A stretch of DNA of 64,000 nucleotides, from the NCBI GenBank assembly GCA_024195585.1, contig SWBL01000171.1:1-64000 (forward strand), given 5' to 3'. Numbering within the stretch: the first letter of the stretch is position 1; every line of letters starts with the position of its first letter. Shown here piece after piece: positions 24,647 through 35,211 of the stretch. The position numbers were made by a program, and so were the translations under genes. The stretch comes from Aureobasidium sp. EXF-3400 (Eukaryota > Ascomycota > Dothideomycetes > Dothideales > Saccotheciaceae). The notes under the pieces are model-generated. The model saw only the letters and a list, made by a program, of their open reading frames with translations. It searched no databases and was not told the DNA's origin.

Positions 24647-25249
24647 TTGCAGAGAGGGCATTATCCGGCAAGGGGATCAAAGACAAGGCTATCTCCGGTG
24701 TTGCACTCGAGCGGACTCCTGCCACCATGGACTATCAGACAGCCTGCATGTCTGCAAGACATACATGAACTTCGTAGTCTCGCGCAGAAGATATTGGACA
24801 TGTTAGTCTTTAGCGAGAACTGCGATTTGCTGTTCACCCTGCAAGATATTGTGCCATTACGATATGTGCTGTGGCATATGTACATACTGGATTGGGGTGA
24901 CGAATACTTCATCGAAGCCACAGACGACATTGTTGCCTCATTAATTTTGGGTTCTACGCCGGCTGAAGTCACATACACTCTCATCTGGGTCCTGGAGTAC
25001 GTCACGGATATCTAGGACAACGCTCATTGCCTCACGGACAAGAATGACCACTTACAGCTGGTGGTAAAAGTCACGGACTTCGTCAAGCGGCACGAGGAAA
25101 TCCAAAGCATGACACAGCAAACGACTGTCGTCAAGAGACCAGGTTCTTCCGGCAAAATATCAATTACAAGACATCGGTATTGCTATCCAGATAAAAGACA
25201 GACTATTCAGCAGCTTGCTATCACACACCATGTAACTCAGCAAAAGTGA
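24647..25249 (+). pseudogene. 200-codon frame broken by one TAG, unknown family
   Basis: One plus frame runs from 24647 to TGA 25247-25249 with a single TAG at 25013-25015. Before it: QDIHELRSLAQKILDMLVF, LRYVLWHMYILDWGDEYFI, STPAEVTYTLIWVLEYVTD. After it: DNAHCLTDKNDHLQLVVKV and RHEEIQSMTQQTTVV. The two halves read as one protein, so one substitution (for example CAG to TAG) is enough. No domain recognised. Confidence 0.4.
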
Positions 25250-25310
25250 TCATACATTGCCACGCTTTTCTTGACGCTTTGTCAGTACATCTAGTTCCTT
25301 TTCCTGAGGC

Positions 25311-26679
25311 TGTGGAAGTACTTTCAACTTGCTCTATATATCTTACCTATATAAAGGTTCTCGACATTTAGACATATATACTGGAACGACGCTCCTGCTT
25401 CTCGAAGCGATGATCACGAGGGAAGCCCGTCTTACTTCTAGTCCCAGAGAACCAGGAAGTCAGCATGACTAGAAGTGATGCAGGCTACCGGATGGTAGAA
25501 GGTGTCGAAGTACTTCGAGGTTACTCTGTCTTTCTCACCTACATGAAGGGTTTCTGCAGTCAGTCAAGCACAACAACGGCGTCTCCGACGCTCTATGCCA
25601 TGATCTTCACGTTTACGCTAAGAACATCGACACATGGTTTCTGCAGGTCTCTCCCGATGCTACTATCGGCCAGCCCATGGGCATCCACGGAGACGAAGGA
25701 ATTTAGTGATGGTCTAAATGTACTCCAGAAACAACCAACATCCAAGTGAGCTCACCGAGTTGGAACAGCTCCGGCTCGACGCCTTGATCGAAAGGATATA
25801 GTTGCTTGCGTGTACACTCGTAGCTTCGATCTATCACCACACACCTTCCGTCCCATCGAACTCAATGAGTCCTAGACATTTACTTACCTAAAGCACCAGG
25901 TGATGGTAGACAAGTCCGCAGCGAACATCACTGCTACCCTGCTGGTGGAAGCAAGGGAGCAGGCTCCAGACCAGATCGAGACCCTTCAGATCTGACCCAC
26001 CTCAGAATATTGTCCAGTATGTCGAGAGTGAGAATAGATAGGACCAAAGACTAGACTCCAAGAGCAAGAAGCGGTCCATACACTGTGGTGAGGTGGCATT
26101 CATATATGCGCAACAGCCGTTCGCTCTCTGTTCGCCGGCGCAAGTGCAAGGGCTGTCGGCAAAGGCATGTATAAGCGAGGCTCTGAGACGGTATCTGAAC
26201 ACAACGTCAGCAGCGCGTCGCTAAAAGCCTTTGATGTTTGCGAGGGTCGCGATGAGGAGGATGGACTTGTTCGACATGCCACCAAGGTTTTAATTCCGTC
26301 CTGGCGCTTTTGGAGTACTTCGAGATTACTCTATTCGACTCGCATATATAACAGACCTCGACACTCAGTTGCGTGGGATTACCTGCGATATATACACACT
26401 GCAGGAACGCTTCTGCTTCTGGGATCTACGCAGTCATTGTCAGTGGAAGCCCGTCTGGATCATTCCGGTACTTAGTCAAGGGGTTGCACATCGATCAGGC
26501 AATGCTCGCAAACCGGCCGACTACAACGAAGTGGAACTCCATCGAGGTACAATAAGTCTTTATCACGGTACTTTTGTTACATCAGGCCATGACATGAGCA
26601 AAGTATCCCGGAGATGGACGAGTGGTGCACCGAGCTCTACGGTTCTTCTGGACGAAAGCGTAGCACCTGGTCCTTGACA
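25311..26679 (+). pseudogene. Duplicated relic unit (two diverged copies)
   Basis: The stretch at about 25311-25450 and the one at about 26300-26480 share the order GTACTT, CTCTAT, CATATATA, CTCGAC, ATATATAC, ACGC(T)CCTGCTTCT or ACGCTTCTGCTTCT and GAAGCCCGTCT, with the first copy shorter. A third partial match (GAAGTACTTCGAGGTTACTC) lies near 25505. In the second copy the reading LEYFEITLFDSH shifts frame at CATATATAAC and continues DLDTQLRGITCDIYTLQER, then FCFWDLRSHCQWKPVWI and VELHRGTISLYHGTF. Family unknown. Confidence 0.4.
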
Positions 26680-27120
26680 ATGTGGCTAGACACGATCAAG
26701 AAGGGTGAGGTCTCGGCTTCGCATGTTGTGATGCTTGGTCATATTACCAACGGGTCGCCAGGTGCCTAAGAAGCTGCAAGAGCTCTGGTCGAGTTCAACG
26801 TGTTCCCAGACCTCACCGCCATGCGGCCACACAAGCTCAAGTGAGTCAATATACCAAACATCAGACATGGAAGTCACCCTTGCGCATCATGCTATCGCAC
26901 AGTGGTTTTGTCGCGTCGATTTCTCTATGCGTGCCATTGGTATACTTGGGGGATGGGCTCATGAAGGACGGTGTCACTCGTTGCAGCCATTGAAACCAGT
27001 GGAAATCTTCAAGATAATCTCTCCAACAAGAAAGAGAGGTTTTTGGAGAAAGAAAGCGTGGCTCAAAGCGGATAAAGCTCAAGAAACTCAAACAGCAAAC
27101 ATGTTGCAAGCGTATAATGG

Positions 27121-27957
27121 ATGGCGATAGTGACACTCACACAGCGGGCAGCTTCCAAGCATCTTAGCACCACGACTATATCGACCACGACTGATGACAG
27201 AATTCTCCTGGTCGAAACGCTAGATCGTATCAAAGCCGGCAATGGCAGAAGCAAAGACACAACTGTTGTAGTAAACATGACTAAGAACTCAACGCTCAGA
27301 AGCTTCGCCAAAACTTACTGTCGAGAGCTGTGTAGCGGAGTCGACACAACCAACACAACCCTCATCATCAAGAGGACCTTTCTCGCACCAGCAAAAAAGG
27401 ATCCTAACCAGATACGTTGCCTTGAGAGGGTGAAACCAGCAAGATTTGGGTGTCAGCTTACACCCTTCCAAAATGCTTTCCTAGACCAGGTTGCTTGGGG
27501 GCTGAAGATGATGTCGGCAGGGCGTTCTGATTTTAAACACGTCTCTGTCAGCGTTGCGGTTATTGCATCATCTTCTCGTCGACCAAATGATCCGAACGGG
27601 TTCGCTGAATATCACATTGTTCCGAGTGACCTACAGCTTTATTGTCGTCTCTCGAACAAGGCCATCATTACACAGTCCACTCCGGCCCCCCGGGCGTCCG
27701 GGGAATCCCTTACTCTGTTTCTCATGTTTCGAATTGATGCTGACTACTTCTTCTGCAAGATGCCAACATGGCAGCCGTGCTCGGAGTCCCTCGCATGCCG
27801 GCAGACAAACCCGGCGTTCCTCTCGATACTCGCATCTGAAGATCACTCTGCAGCCATATATACTAGAGGGAACCGAGGTTGGGCGCCTTGGGACGCTTTT
27901 GGACGCAGGGCATGTGGCTTCATAAACTGGCATCACCATTTTCGAAGGCGCGATTGA
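27121..27957 (+). CDS. Hypothetical ORF, 278 codons
   Basis: The longest unbroken frame of the island. The best-looking middle part reads TNTTLIIKRTFLAPAKKDP, RVKPARFGCQLTPFQNAFL, then GLKMMSAGRSDFKHVSVSV. The last third is rich in Arg, Trp and Cys and looks less like conserved protein. The apparent start MAIVTLTQRAASKHL is unsupported by an obvious promoter. It may be a remnant kept open by chance. No family recognised. Confidence 0.3.
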   Translation: MAIVTLTQRAASKHLSTTTISTTTDDRILLVETLDRIKAGNGRSKDTTVVVNMTKNSTLRSFAKTYCRELCSGVDTTNTTLIIKRTFLAPAKKDPNQIRCLERVKPARFGCQLTPFQNAFLDQVAWGLKMMSAGRSDFKHVSVSVAVIASSSRRPNDPNGFAEYHIVPSDLQLYCRLSNKAIITQSTPAPRASGESLTLFLMFRIDADYFFCKMPTWQPCSESLACRQTNPAFLSILASEDHSAAIYTRGNRGWAPWDAFGRRACGFINWHHHFRRRD

Positions 27958-28100
27958 CGGCGAAACCCTTATAAAGGCCATCTCAGGTTTCATGCTCGCA
28001 TCCTGGAGGCCAAATTCGATTACCTTCCACAAGAAATCATCCTTGAAGAAGTCGTCGCAACTACGCCACCTATCAAAGACCACACGCGCCGCGATTAGAG

Positions 28101-28988
28101 ATGGAGCAGCTCAAAAATGGTTCAAGCTTACATCAACGCCGGCTTCGAAGAGAAAAATATGCGACAGGTGCTATACATTGGCTTGCACCCACAATGCTGG
28201 AACCAACGATCCAGTTCTTGTGTGTAAGGGAGAAGCTACAGGAGAGTGTTACTTATCCTGTGACCGATGATATTAAGCCAGGCACCGATCTGAAGGTTTT
28301 GATGATGGAGAGTGTCGAGTAGCTGGCTGATGTCGATCTGGGCGGTGTGGGGTCTATAAGCGTTATATGGCGCCGAACCTACAGTGATGGCCAACCCAAG
28401 CCGTTAAGTGGCACATGCAATGGTATCACTGAAGGGTATCTCAATGGTTGGGAGAACAGATACCGCGTCAATGCGCCTTCGGCTTTTGTCTACTCAGGCG
28501 TTGGAGATTTGCCTAGGATGGGGACCATCACTGTCAAAGCTGTGTATCGCATATGTCCTACCGTAAGGTCTCAATGCTTGGGCGAATCCAGAGGACTAGC
28601 TGACCTTTTGGCAATATTTCTGACTCACTATAAAGATCACGTGCGCAGGCGGGCAGACGTCAAAGGCAACAAGGAAGGATTCATCTACCAGATCTCGTAC
28701 CGCGAGCAGGATTGGGGTATCAAACATACTGGAGCGGCATCATATCTCATCATCAGCCAGCGTACACTTAGTGACTGCAATGCTTCTACTCAGTGCCAAA
28801 GCCTGCTCAACAGACTACCCCTTGAGTTGCGTCTCGACATCTACAGACTCGTTCTCTCTGCGGTTTTAGAAGTCAACAACGAATCGCTTGTCACCACCAT
28901 TGCACAGCACAAAGCTCGTCGTGAGGCTCACCAACACACTCATATTACCGCGACACTAAGAACCCCAATACTTCCCAAGACTTCCTAA
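28101..28988 (+). pseudogene. 296-codon frame with one TAG; F-box/2EXR-like motif at its end
   Basis: A single plus frame, broken only by TAG 28320-28322. Before it: VREKLQESVTYPVTDDIKP and LKVLMMESVE. After it: LADVDLGGVGSISVIWRRT, YLNGWENRYRVNAPSAFVY, MGTITVKAVYRICPTV. Near its end QSLLNRLPLELRLDIYRLV is a clear LPxELRxxIY F-box/2EXR-type opening, which would normally be N-terminal, so two genes may be fused here. Just upstream (about 28020) another frame has YLPQEIILEEVVATTP, a further LPxEI phrase. Probably decayed. Confidence 0.45.
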
Positions 28989-28989
28989 A

Positions 28990-29208
28990 GCCTTCAGAAT
29001 CCTAGGTGGTTCCAAGCTCAGGAGTAACACTAAGTTATATAAGCAAGTGGACGACTTCTACGACAATTGGTACCATATCTACCGCTGCTTGGTCGACGAG
29101 CGCTCTACCGCTGCCGACCTAAGACGTGCAGCGGCCATGGCGGTATATTACGCCAAACATCACAAAACGTACGTCAAGATCGACAAGGAGACAAGTAGAT
29201 ACGTCTAA
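28990..29208 (+). pseudogene. Continuation of F-box-like relic
   Basis: A plus frame ending at TAA 29206-29208 reads KQVDDFYDNWYHIYRCLVD, ERSTAADLRRAAAMAVYYA, KTYVKIDKETSRYV. It follows the LPLELRLDIY motif of the preceding frame in a different register, as expected for the body of the same F-box-like gene after a frameshift. Confidence 0.35.
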
Positions 29209-29836
29209 GAAAAACCAGGCGAAGGGCGAAAATCTAGTACATTTCAAGCCTTCAACACTTGTCCAGACAAAGACACTCTTCACCAAGAAAATCCGCGACG
29301 CTGGAGCACAAGAGATCAAGAATCCGGCCACGTTTCGAACCTGCGCAAAAAAGTCTCACTGATACGACAACCCCACTACCTGCGCTCAACTGAGTCAAGG
29401 TCTGCGATTATAGCTTATAGCCGCATACAAAACACCAACCAAGCAAGCTCGCCGAATACGACTATCTCCTCTGCAGCTATCATGGATTGGCTATACTAAG
29501 GTATCACCATTGTGAAATGTAGCCCGAGGAGGATCAGGACGATCAGGACATCTTCCGAAGAGTCACACGTCAACATTGCTACACTGAGGTAGCACCTTTG
29601 TAAAATTAGATATAGGGAGGCATCCATGCCTATGACATCTTGGAACGCTAGGAAAGGAAGAAGAGAAGACAGCCAGATCGAGGCGATGGCTCCCATGTAA
29701 AGGACCGGATCATGCATCAGACCTATCAATCCCATCATGTGCGAGCTCTGTACCCAGGTCAATCACGGGACCACGACGTCTCCTGCAACTCAGATCTGAT
29801 GCCTGCAGTATATACTGATCCAGAGGTTTATCCCAG

Positions 29837-30698
29837 ATGAATACCCATGGCTACGCCCTACAGAAAATGCAATGTGCTAGAAGATTAAGGGAAGCGGTCT
29901 GGGGGGGGATCCAGAATACGGTCGCAGCCACCAGTAAGGCACATGGACTTCAATACCTGAGCATCGCCCACCATTCTTTGAGCACAGTAGACACCGCGCT
30001 CGACATCAGCAACCCGGCCACCCCCTGTCTGACACGACTAACGATCAGCAACGGCACAATCTATAACCTCATGCCAGCTTTCGTCTTAATCAAGAGACTT
30101 CAGCACCCGAAGTTCGGATACGAGGTCCACGTTTAGGATGGCAATGCAGTGAATTCTCTACGCCTCGTTGAGGTCACATCGCTTCTCAAGACGCTCTATG
30201 CTGGACAACTAGCCCCTGACGAGCTGTTTATCGAGATGGCAGCACACGAATGTATCAAAGACTTTGCGATACCAATCCGAATAAGCCTCAGTACCGTCGA
30301 TTTGGCTTTGGAAATTGCTTCTGCTCTCGGCACTTGCAGCGACTACAAACCACTACTCACGCGATTGCAGCGAGTCTTCCATTGCCCTGAATGACATTTC
30401 TTGGAAGCTTCGAGCTATATACCAAGTAAATCTTCTCCTTCGGCGAGACATCCAACTCTGCCGCTACGGAGGTCTTCCATCCTATCGGCATAAAGTACTC
30501 ACCACACTAAGCAACACCACGAAGGGTAGCGCAAAGCGCAAGGCAGATGAACTCGAGTCAGAAGACACTCACACGGACAACGCGTCTCCCAATAGCGCTC
30601 AAGCTCCACCGACTTTGGAGACTACCAGCGACCCCCCAGCCTCATCGACCTCGTTAACGACGTCAGATATTGCCTATCCCTATACACAAACCTGCTGA
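29837..30698 (+). pseudogene. LRR-like relic broken by one TAG, with acidic tail
   Basis: A single frame 29837-30394 has one TAG at 30134-30136. It contains a repeated phrase, HSLSTVDTALDISNPAT near 29975 and ISLSTVDLALEIASALGT near 30290, about 310 bp apart. After a frame change the frame 30315-30698 has TTKGSAKRKADELESEDTH, typical of a disordered nuclear tail. It resembles an F-box/LRR protein body. Probably a dead gene. Confidence 0.4.
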
Positions 30699-30913
30699 CA
30701 GAGCCAGACAGCCGGAGATGGATGTCGAGCAGCTTGGGGAGTGGATGTATGAGCTCAGCAAGTACAGTTTCTAAAAGACATTGGATAAATGTTCGGAGCT
30801 ATTGTGATATACTTGGCCTAATCGCGTCGGATGGAGACGAAATATAAACGAGATGAACATGATATAGAATACTGTAGACTTGAAGATTGTGCTATTATTT
30901 CCTCGAAACCTGT

Positions 30914-33049
30914 CTAAGCAGTAGAAGGTCCCAAACTGAGATATTTGACCTTAATATCCACCTGACTGTACCACTGACAAGAAAGACTTAGTCCCAGATC
31001 CACATCCAAATCCTCCGCCGCAGGAATCGCCGGCAAAGTATAAGACCAAGTCTTCCATGACCCTCCGGTAGAAGTTATCCACCATTGTTCATCACCACCT
31101 GGTTCGATCACCGTCACACAGCCTTGATTCTCATTTCCACACTTTTTGATCTCGAACTCGACTTTACATAAGTAGGGGCTGGGGTAGTCGCCGCTGACAT
31201 GATAGGTAAAACCAAAAGTGTAGGATTGGTCTATGCATTTCCCAAAGTTGATGATTTGCTTGATTGAGGCACCGATTGATTGCTCATAGCTGGGACAGTA
31301 TGGACTACCGCAACCCACGATGTGGTAATTGATGGCGCTGTGGTCCTCGAGGACGCTGACTTGGCCTGAGACCTGCCAGGCATCCAGATTGTTTTGGACA
31401 TCACCGCCTTTAATGAGACTAGCTTTACAGGTTTGGGTTGCGAGAGAGATAACGGTGCTTGTGCTGGTGGCGACTATTTCTGTAACGTAGGGTGTAGAGG
31501 CTATGACTGTTGCAGTTGTTGAGACCAGGCCAGTGGCGACTTGCGAGCATGCAGCAGAGATCTTTTTCGCCGGCCAGTTTGCGATCAACGAGGGTGTTGG
31601 TATAGCCAACCGCTTCTGGAACACATAGCTTGTTGATGTTCCAGTCACCAACTCGGTGGTAGTTGCCTGGACGGTCGAGGTCGCCGGAGTTTTGGTGACA
31701 GTTCCTACGACCGTAGATGCAGAGTAGCCAAGGTAGGAAGTACAGAAGTCCCCACCAATACTTCGTAAGCTTGCAACGTCTTTGGCCAGAGGTTCGCAAT
31801 ACATTGGGTATCCTGCTTGGACCAGATTGCTGTTAACGAGCGCGATCGAGTTCGAAACTTGGTAAAAGTCGGATCCGTAGTTATAACCCTGAAGGCATCG
31901 TGTGAGTCAGGAGTGACAGCAGAGTTGTTTGTTACTTACGCTATTGACCGCATAGGATGAGTCGGTCGCTTCAGTGTACAGGGCGCAGACAACAGTCTGA
32001 GGGGCACCGTTCTTGCTGAGAATGTATAGATTGGCATAGACACAAGTCTTGTAGTTGCAACCATCGGAAGATTGCGACTTATCCCACTGTGTCTGCTTAT
32101 CGCAGGCAGCAGCGCAAAGCTCAGTGCTGTATGTATCGAGATAAACAGGTTGGATAAAGCGTCCTTGTCCTTGGCTATCAAAGAGGGGTGCGTTCACAGC
32201 ATTAGGAAGGCTCTGCATGGAATATCCAGCAGGTGCATTGGAATTAGGTGCTTTGTTGTAACTGCTCTGTTTAGTCTTGTCTCGTTTCTCGGGTGCATTG
32301 AACTAACCCGTTGCTGCCAGTGACCAAAACTTGGAAGCTGCCACGCCACTGACCCTTGTTGGTGGCGGTGGCTTCTGTTTGATACATACTGTACAAAGCA
32401 CACTTGATCACGTCGACTGGGTTGTTTTTGGCGTCCGGGTCCTTCTCATAGTAGATATTCGCAAAAACACAAGTCTTGACGCTATTGCAGGCAGCGGTAC
32501 AGAGAGCAGGATCATAGCTTTTCAAAGTCTTGTAAGTCAGATATCCACGGCCTTGGGTTGCTCCTTGTAGATTGATAAAAGCGGGAGCGTAACCAGAAGG
32601 GATGCCCTAGAACTCGTGTCAGCCAACAACTCGATAAAGTCCCAGCAAGATAGATGTTCACACACCAATGACTTCGTATCGATAGGATACTTTATGTCTC
32701 GTCGGTGGATGTTCGTGTTGCCGCCGACAAAGGATCTCTTCACCGCAGCGGATGTAGATGAACCATCTGTTTCAGCCGGACTAGCAATCACAGTGGTTTG
32801 AGCATCTGTATTAGCAGTAACCAGCGCAAGGACGGAGCTTGTTACTGCAGCAGCATCGAAGGTGACAGTCGGGACTGAGTCTGCGAGTCCAATAGGGGGT
32901 CCGAGAATCTCTGGGTCAGGAATCGCAGCAACGTCGGAAGGATCGATTCCACTAGCGATAGTCGCAGCGCCGTCGGCGAGCACAGTGGACGATTGAGCAA
33001 GAGAAAGGACACCGTAGCCGAGTGCCACAAGAGTTGTAACGAGTTTCAT
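30914..33049 (-). CDS. Secreted PAN/apple-like multidomain protein
   Basis: Four exons on the minus strand: 33049-32666, 32606-32308, 32261-31940 and 31888-30914. The introns are 59, 46 and 51 nt, all GT-AG and in phase, giving 659 residues. It starts with a signal peptide (MKLVTTLVALGYGVLSLA) followed by a low-complexity Ala/Ser/Asp linker and a KR/RR site (HRRDIKYP). Two related modules of roughly 95 residues follow, each with a C-x3-C pair and a C..(F/Y)AN(I/L)Y element (LCTAACNSVKTCVFANIYY and LCAAACDKQTQWD, then KTCVYANLYI). A Ser/Thr-rich stretch and a C-terminal beta-rich domain of about 150 residues with paired cysteines (IVGCGSPYCPSYE, LCKVEFEIKKC) follow. PAN-like modules in fungi bind carbohydrate or protein at the cell surface, and the role here is inferred only. 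A TATA-like AATATATG lies about 70 nt upstream of the start. A damaged paralogue is at 55431-56693. Confidence 0.8.
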
Positions 33050-34904
33050 GGTGAAAGAGAGCTGAACCTAGGCAAACTGTAGATCGCTGTGTTGGTTGAG
33101 GGACTACTCATCACATACATATATTCTTAGGAAAGCCAAGCCGGACGTCTAGACTGCTGCAGTAGGGGAAGGGATGCGATGGTGCAGCCGCTACAGACGC
33201 CCAGCTGAGGACTTCAGCTGAATACATTAGCTGCAAGGTGTAGTTGCCAAGATTCCCAAGTCCTGTTCGGCTACATGTGATTAGGTACTAAACCTCGAAT
33301 CAGCGGTGACACGCCAGCTCAGCTCATACATCTCGGATGCAGTGGGAAGAGAACCAACAGACTGTGCTATCAGCAATAATCAAACTGGTCTCTGTGATGT
33401 GAAGAATGAATATATGATGAGGTTTGGCGCCAAGTAACATTGTTGGCAAGAACATGCGGTGTACCTGACGATCAGAACTCTATTCTTTCTAGGCCAATGA
33501 CTGTATAGCCGGACTGCACCCCGGTTCAGCTTGAGCTAATCTTACTCTTCGTGGCTTTTAAGTATTGCTGATGCAAGATAGAACACTAGATATGCAGTAC
33601 AAGCGAATGGTCACGTTGCAGCAGGAAGAAGGTACACCTACCAGTATCCGCTTGCGGTTACCTGAAATTTTGTGTTCGCAAAGTACATCACGAGCCGGTC
33701 GACGGCCTGCCGTTCTGGGCGAGTGCTCCAGAAGAGTGCTCACCTGAAAAGGAATGACCACCTAGTCACAAGTGATTCTGCCTCGTCTTCCGCCATGTAC
33801 TGTCTGATATCACTCTTTTCTAGTATTCCACTGAGACTACGACCAAGTGTAGGAAGTGCTAAACGCTGTCCAGGGTATGCTCGATATGCTTGGCTTCCCT
33901 GGGTGGTATTCGTGTGTCCACTGGCAAGCAAACGCTTGCGTGAATTGTGGCATTACTCAGATTTGCCGGTGTTCAGGCAAGTCGACTTGTACGTCTCGAT
34001 GTTAAGTATAGACAGGTGTGATATCTCTGACAACTTTGACGGGTAGAGATCATGTCCATGAACACGTGAACGGCAGAAAGTCGACCAGTCGTGATGTTGA
34101 TATGCAATTCCTGGAGGGAAATGTTGCAGTAACTGGGACACGACGCGTTTGGACTCAAGCGAAGAGCCTGTCCAGTCGAGAGCATGCAGCGTTGAATACT
34201 CGCCTTCCGTCCAGCATCCTGATTGAGCTCCAAGTGGTCGCGACCGAAATCCGAACTGAACTGAGGCTTCTAATTCTTAGGAGTGCCAACCTACGATAGC
34301 TCCAGACTGACTCTTGTGGCCACGGCGTGAGAGACGGCAAGTTTGGATGTTATTGACAGCTGCTTCCAGCTCGTAGGTCGATGATGTCGCATGAGCCATG
34401 CCTTATCTCCTCGCATGATTTGCATATCCGAAGAAAGAAGGATACGTGTCCCCTGTTGCATTTGCCTCATCATGCGCTACCGCCATGACAGATTCACGGT
34501 ATCAAGGTAGTGACGTGGTCCAATTTGCTCCTGGCAAGGCTGTGCGTATCTCGCATAGGCATGAGTAACAAAGGCCGCTTCGGCAGATAACAAGACACAA
34601 GTCGGCGTATTGATCACACCGAGTCCGTAACAGTATCGTCATGTCGAGGTTCCAGTAGCGTCAAAAGCTGAAGTATGACACGTTGATGTCGGATTCGAGG
34701 TTAGGACCCTTTGTTATTACCCCGCCAAACGTCATCGTCTTGGAGGATTTGGCTGCTGCGCCCCTACTGTCCAAGCTCCTTCTTTGAGAGCTCCAATAGC
34801 TATAATAGAGCCGCAAGCACTGCTTAAACATAATCTTCTCTTTCTATCAACTCAACCTTCTACCCAATCTATCAAACCAAACCCACCCCAACACATCCAT
34901 CAAC
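33050..34904. other. Intergenic, 1.85 kb
   Basis: Holds the promoter of the minus-strand PAN-like gene on its left and that of the small repeat protein on its right. Frames up to 124 codons exist on both strands but lack conserved-looking stretches, starts with context, or splice sites. No gene, tRNA or repeat supported. Confidence 0.5.
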
Positions 34905-35211
34905 ATGCAGAACGAACACGGCCAAGGTGTATCTCACGCCACCAACTCTTCCGTCCCCGGCAAGATCCAGGAGAAGGTAAACACTCACCTCGACTTTCGC
35001 TTCTTGTCATACTTGTACTAACATACCATCCCAGGCTCCCGCCAAGCTTGAGCACGAGCTCCCCGACTCTGTCCACGACACTGGCTCAAACCACCAGACC
35101 GGCAAGGTCAGCCACGCCACCGGCCCCTCCAAGGTTCCCCACGCCATCCAGGAGGCTGCTCCCAAAAAGCTCGAGGAGATCCTCCCTGAGAAAATCCACC
35201 CTACCAAGTAA
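34905..35211 (+). CDS. 82-residue protein of two imperfect repeats
   Basis: Two exons, 34905-34976 and 35035-35211. The 58-nt intron has GTAAAC, a perfect TACTAAC branch point and CCCAG. The protein has no signal peptide and no cysteine and is hydrophilic. Two related units can be seen: VSHATNSSVPGKIQEK, APAKLEHELPDSVHDTG, then VSHATGPSKVPHAIQEA, APKKLEEILPEKIHPTK. Each unit is VSHAT-x-S-x-VP-x2-IQE-x-AP-x-KLE-x2-LP, about 37 residues. Similar small proteins are widespread in filamentous fungi without a named function. They look disordered or helical and stress-protein-like (inference). The 5' leader is pyrimidine- and CAA-rich, as in highly expressed fungal genes. Confidence 0.85.

Noticed and set aside
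3294..30698. Starship or other giant mobile element
   Set aside because: No tyrosine recombinase (DUF3435-type captain), transposase, reverse transcriptase, or terminal repeats could be recognised in any frame.
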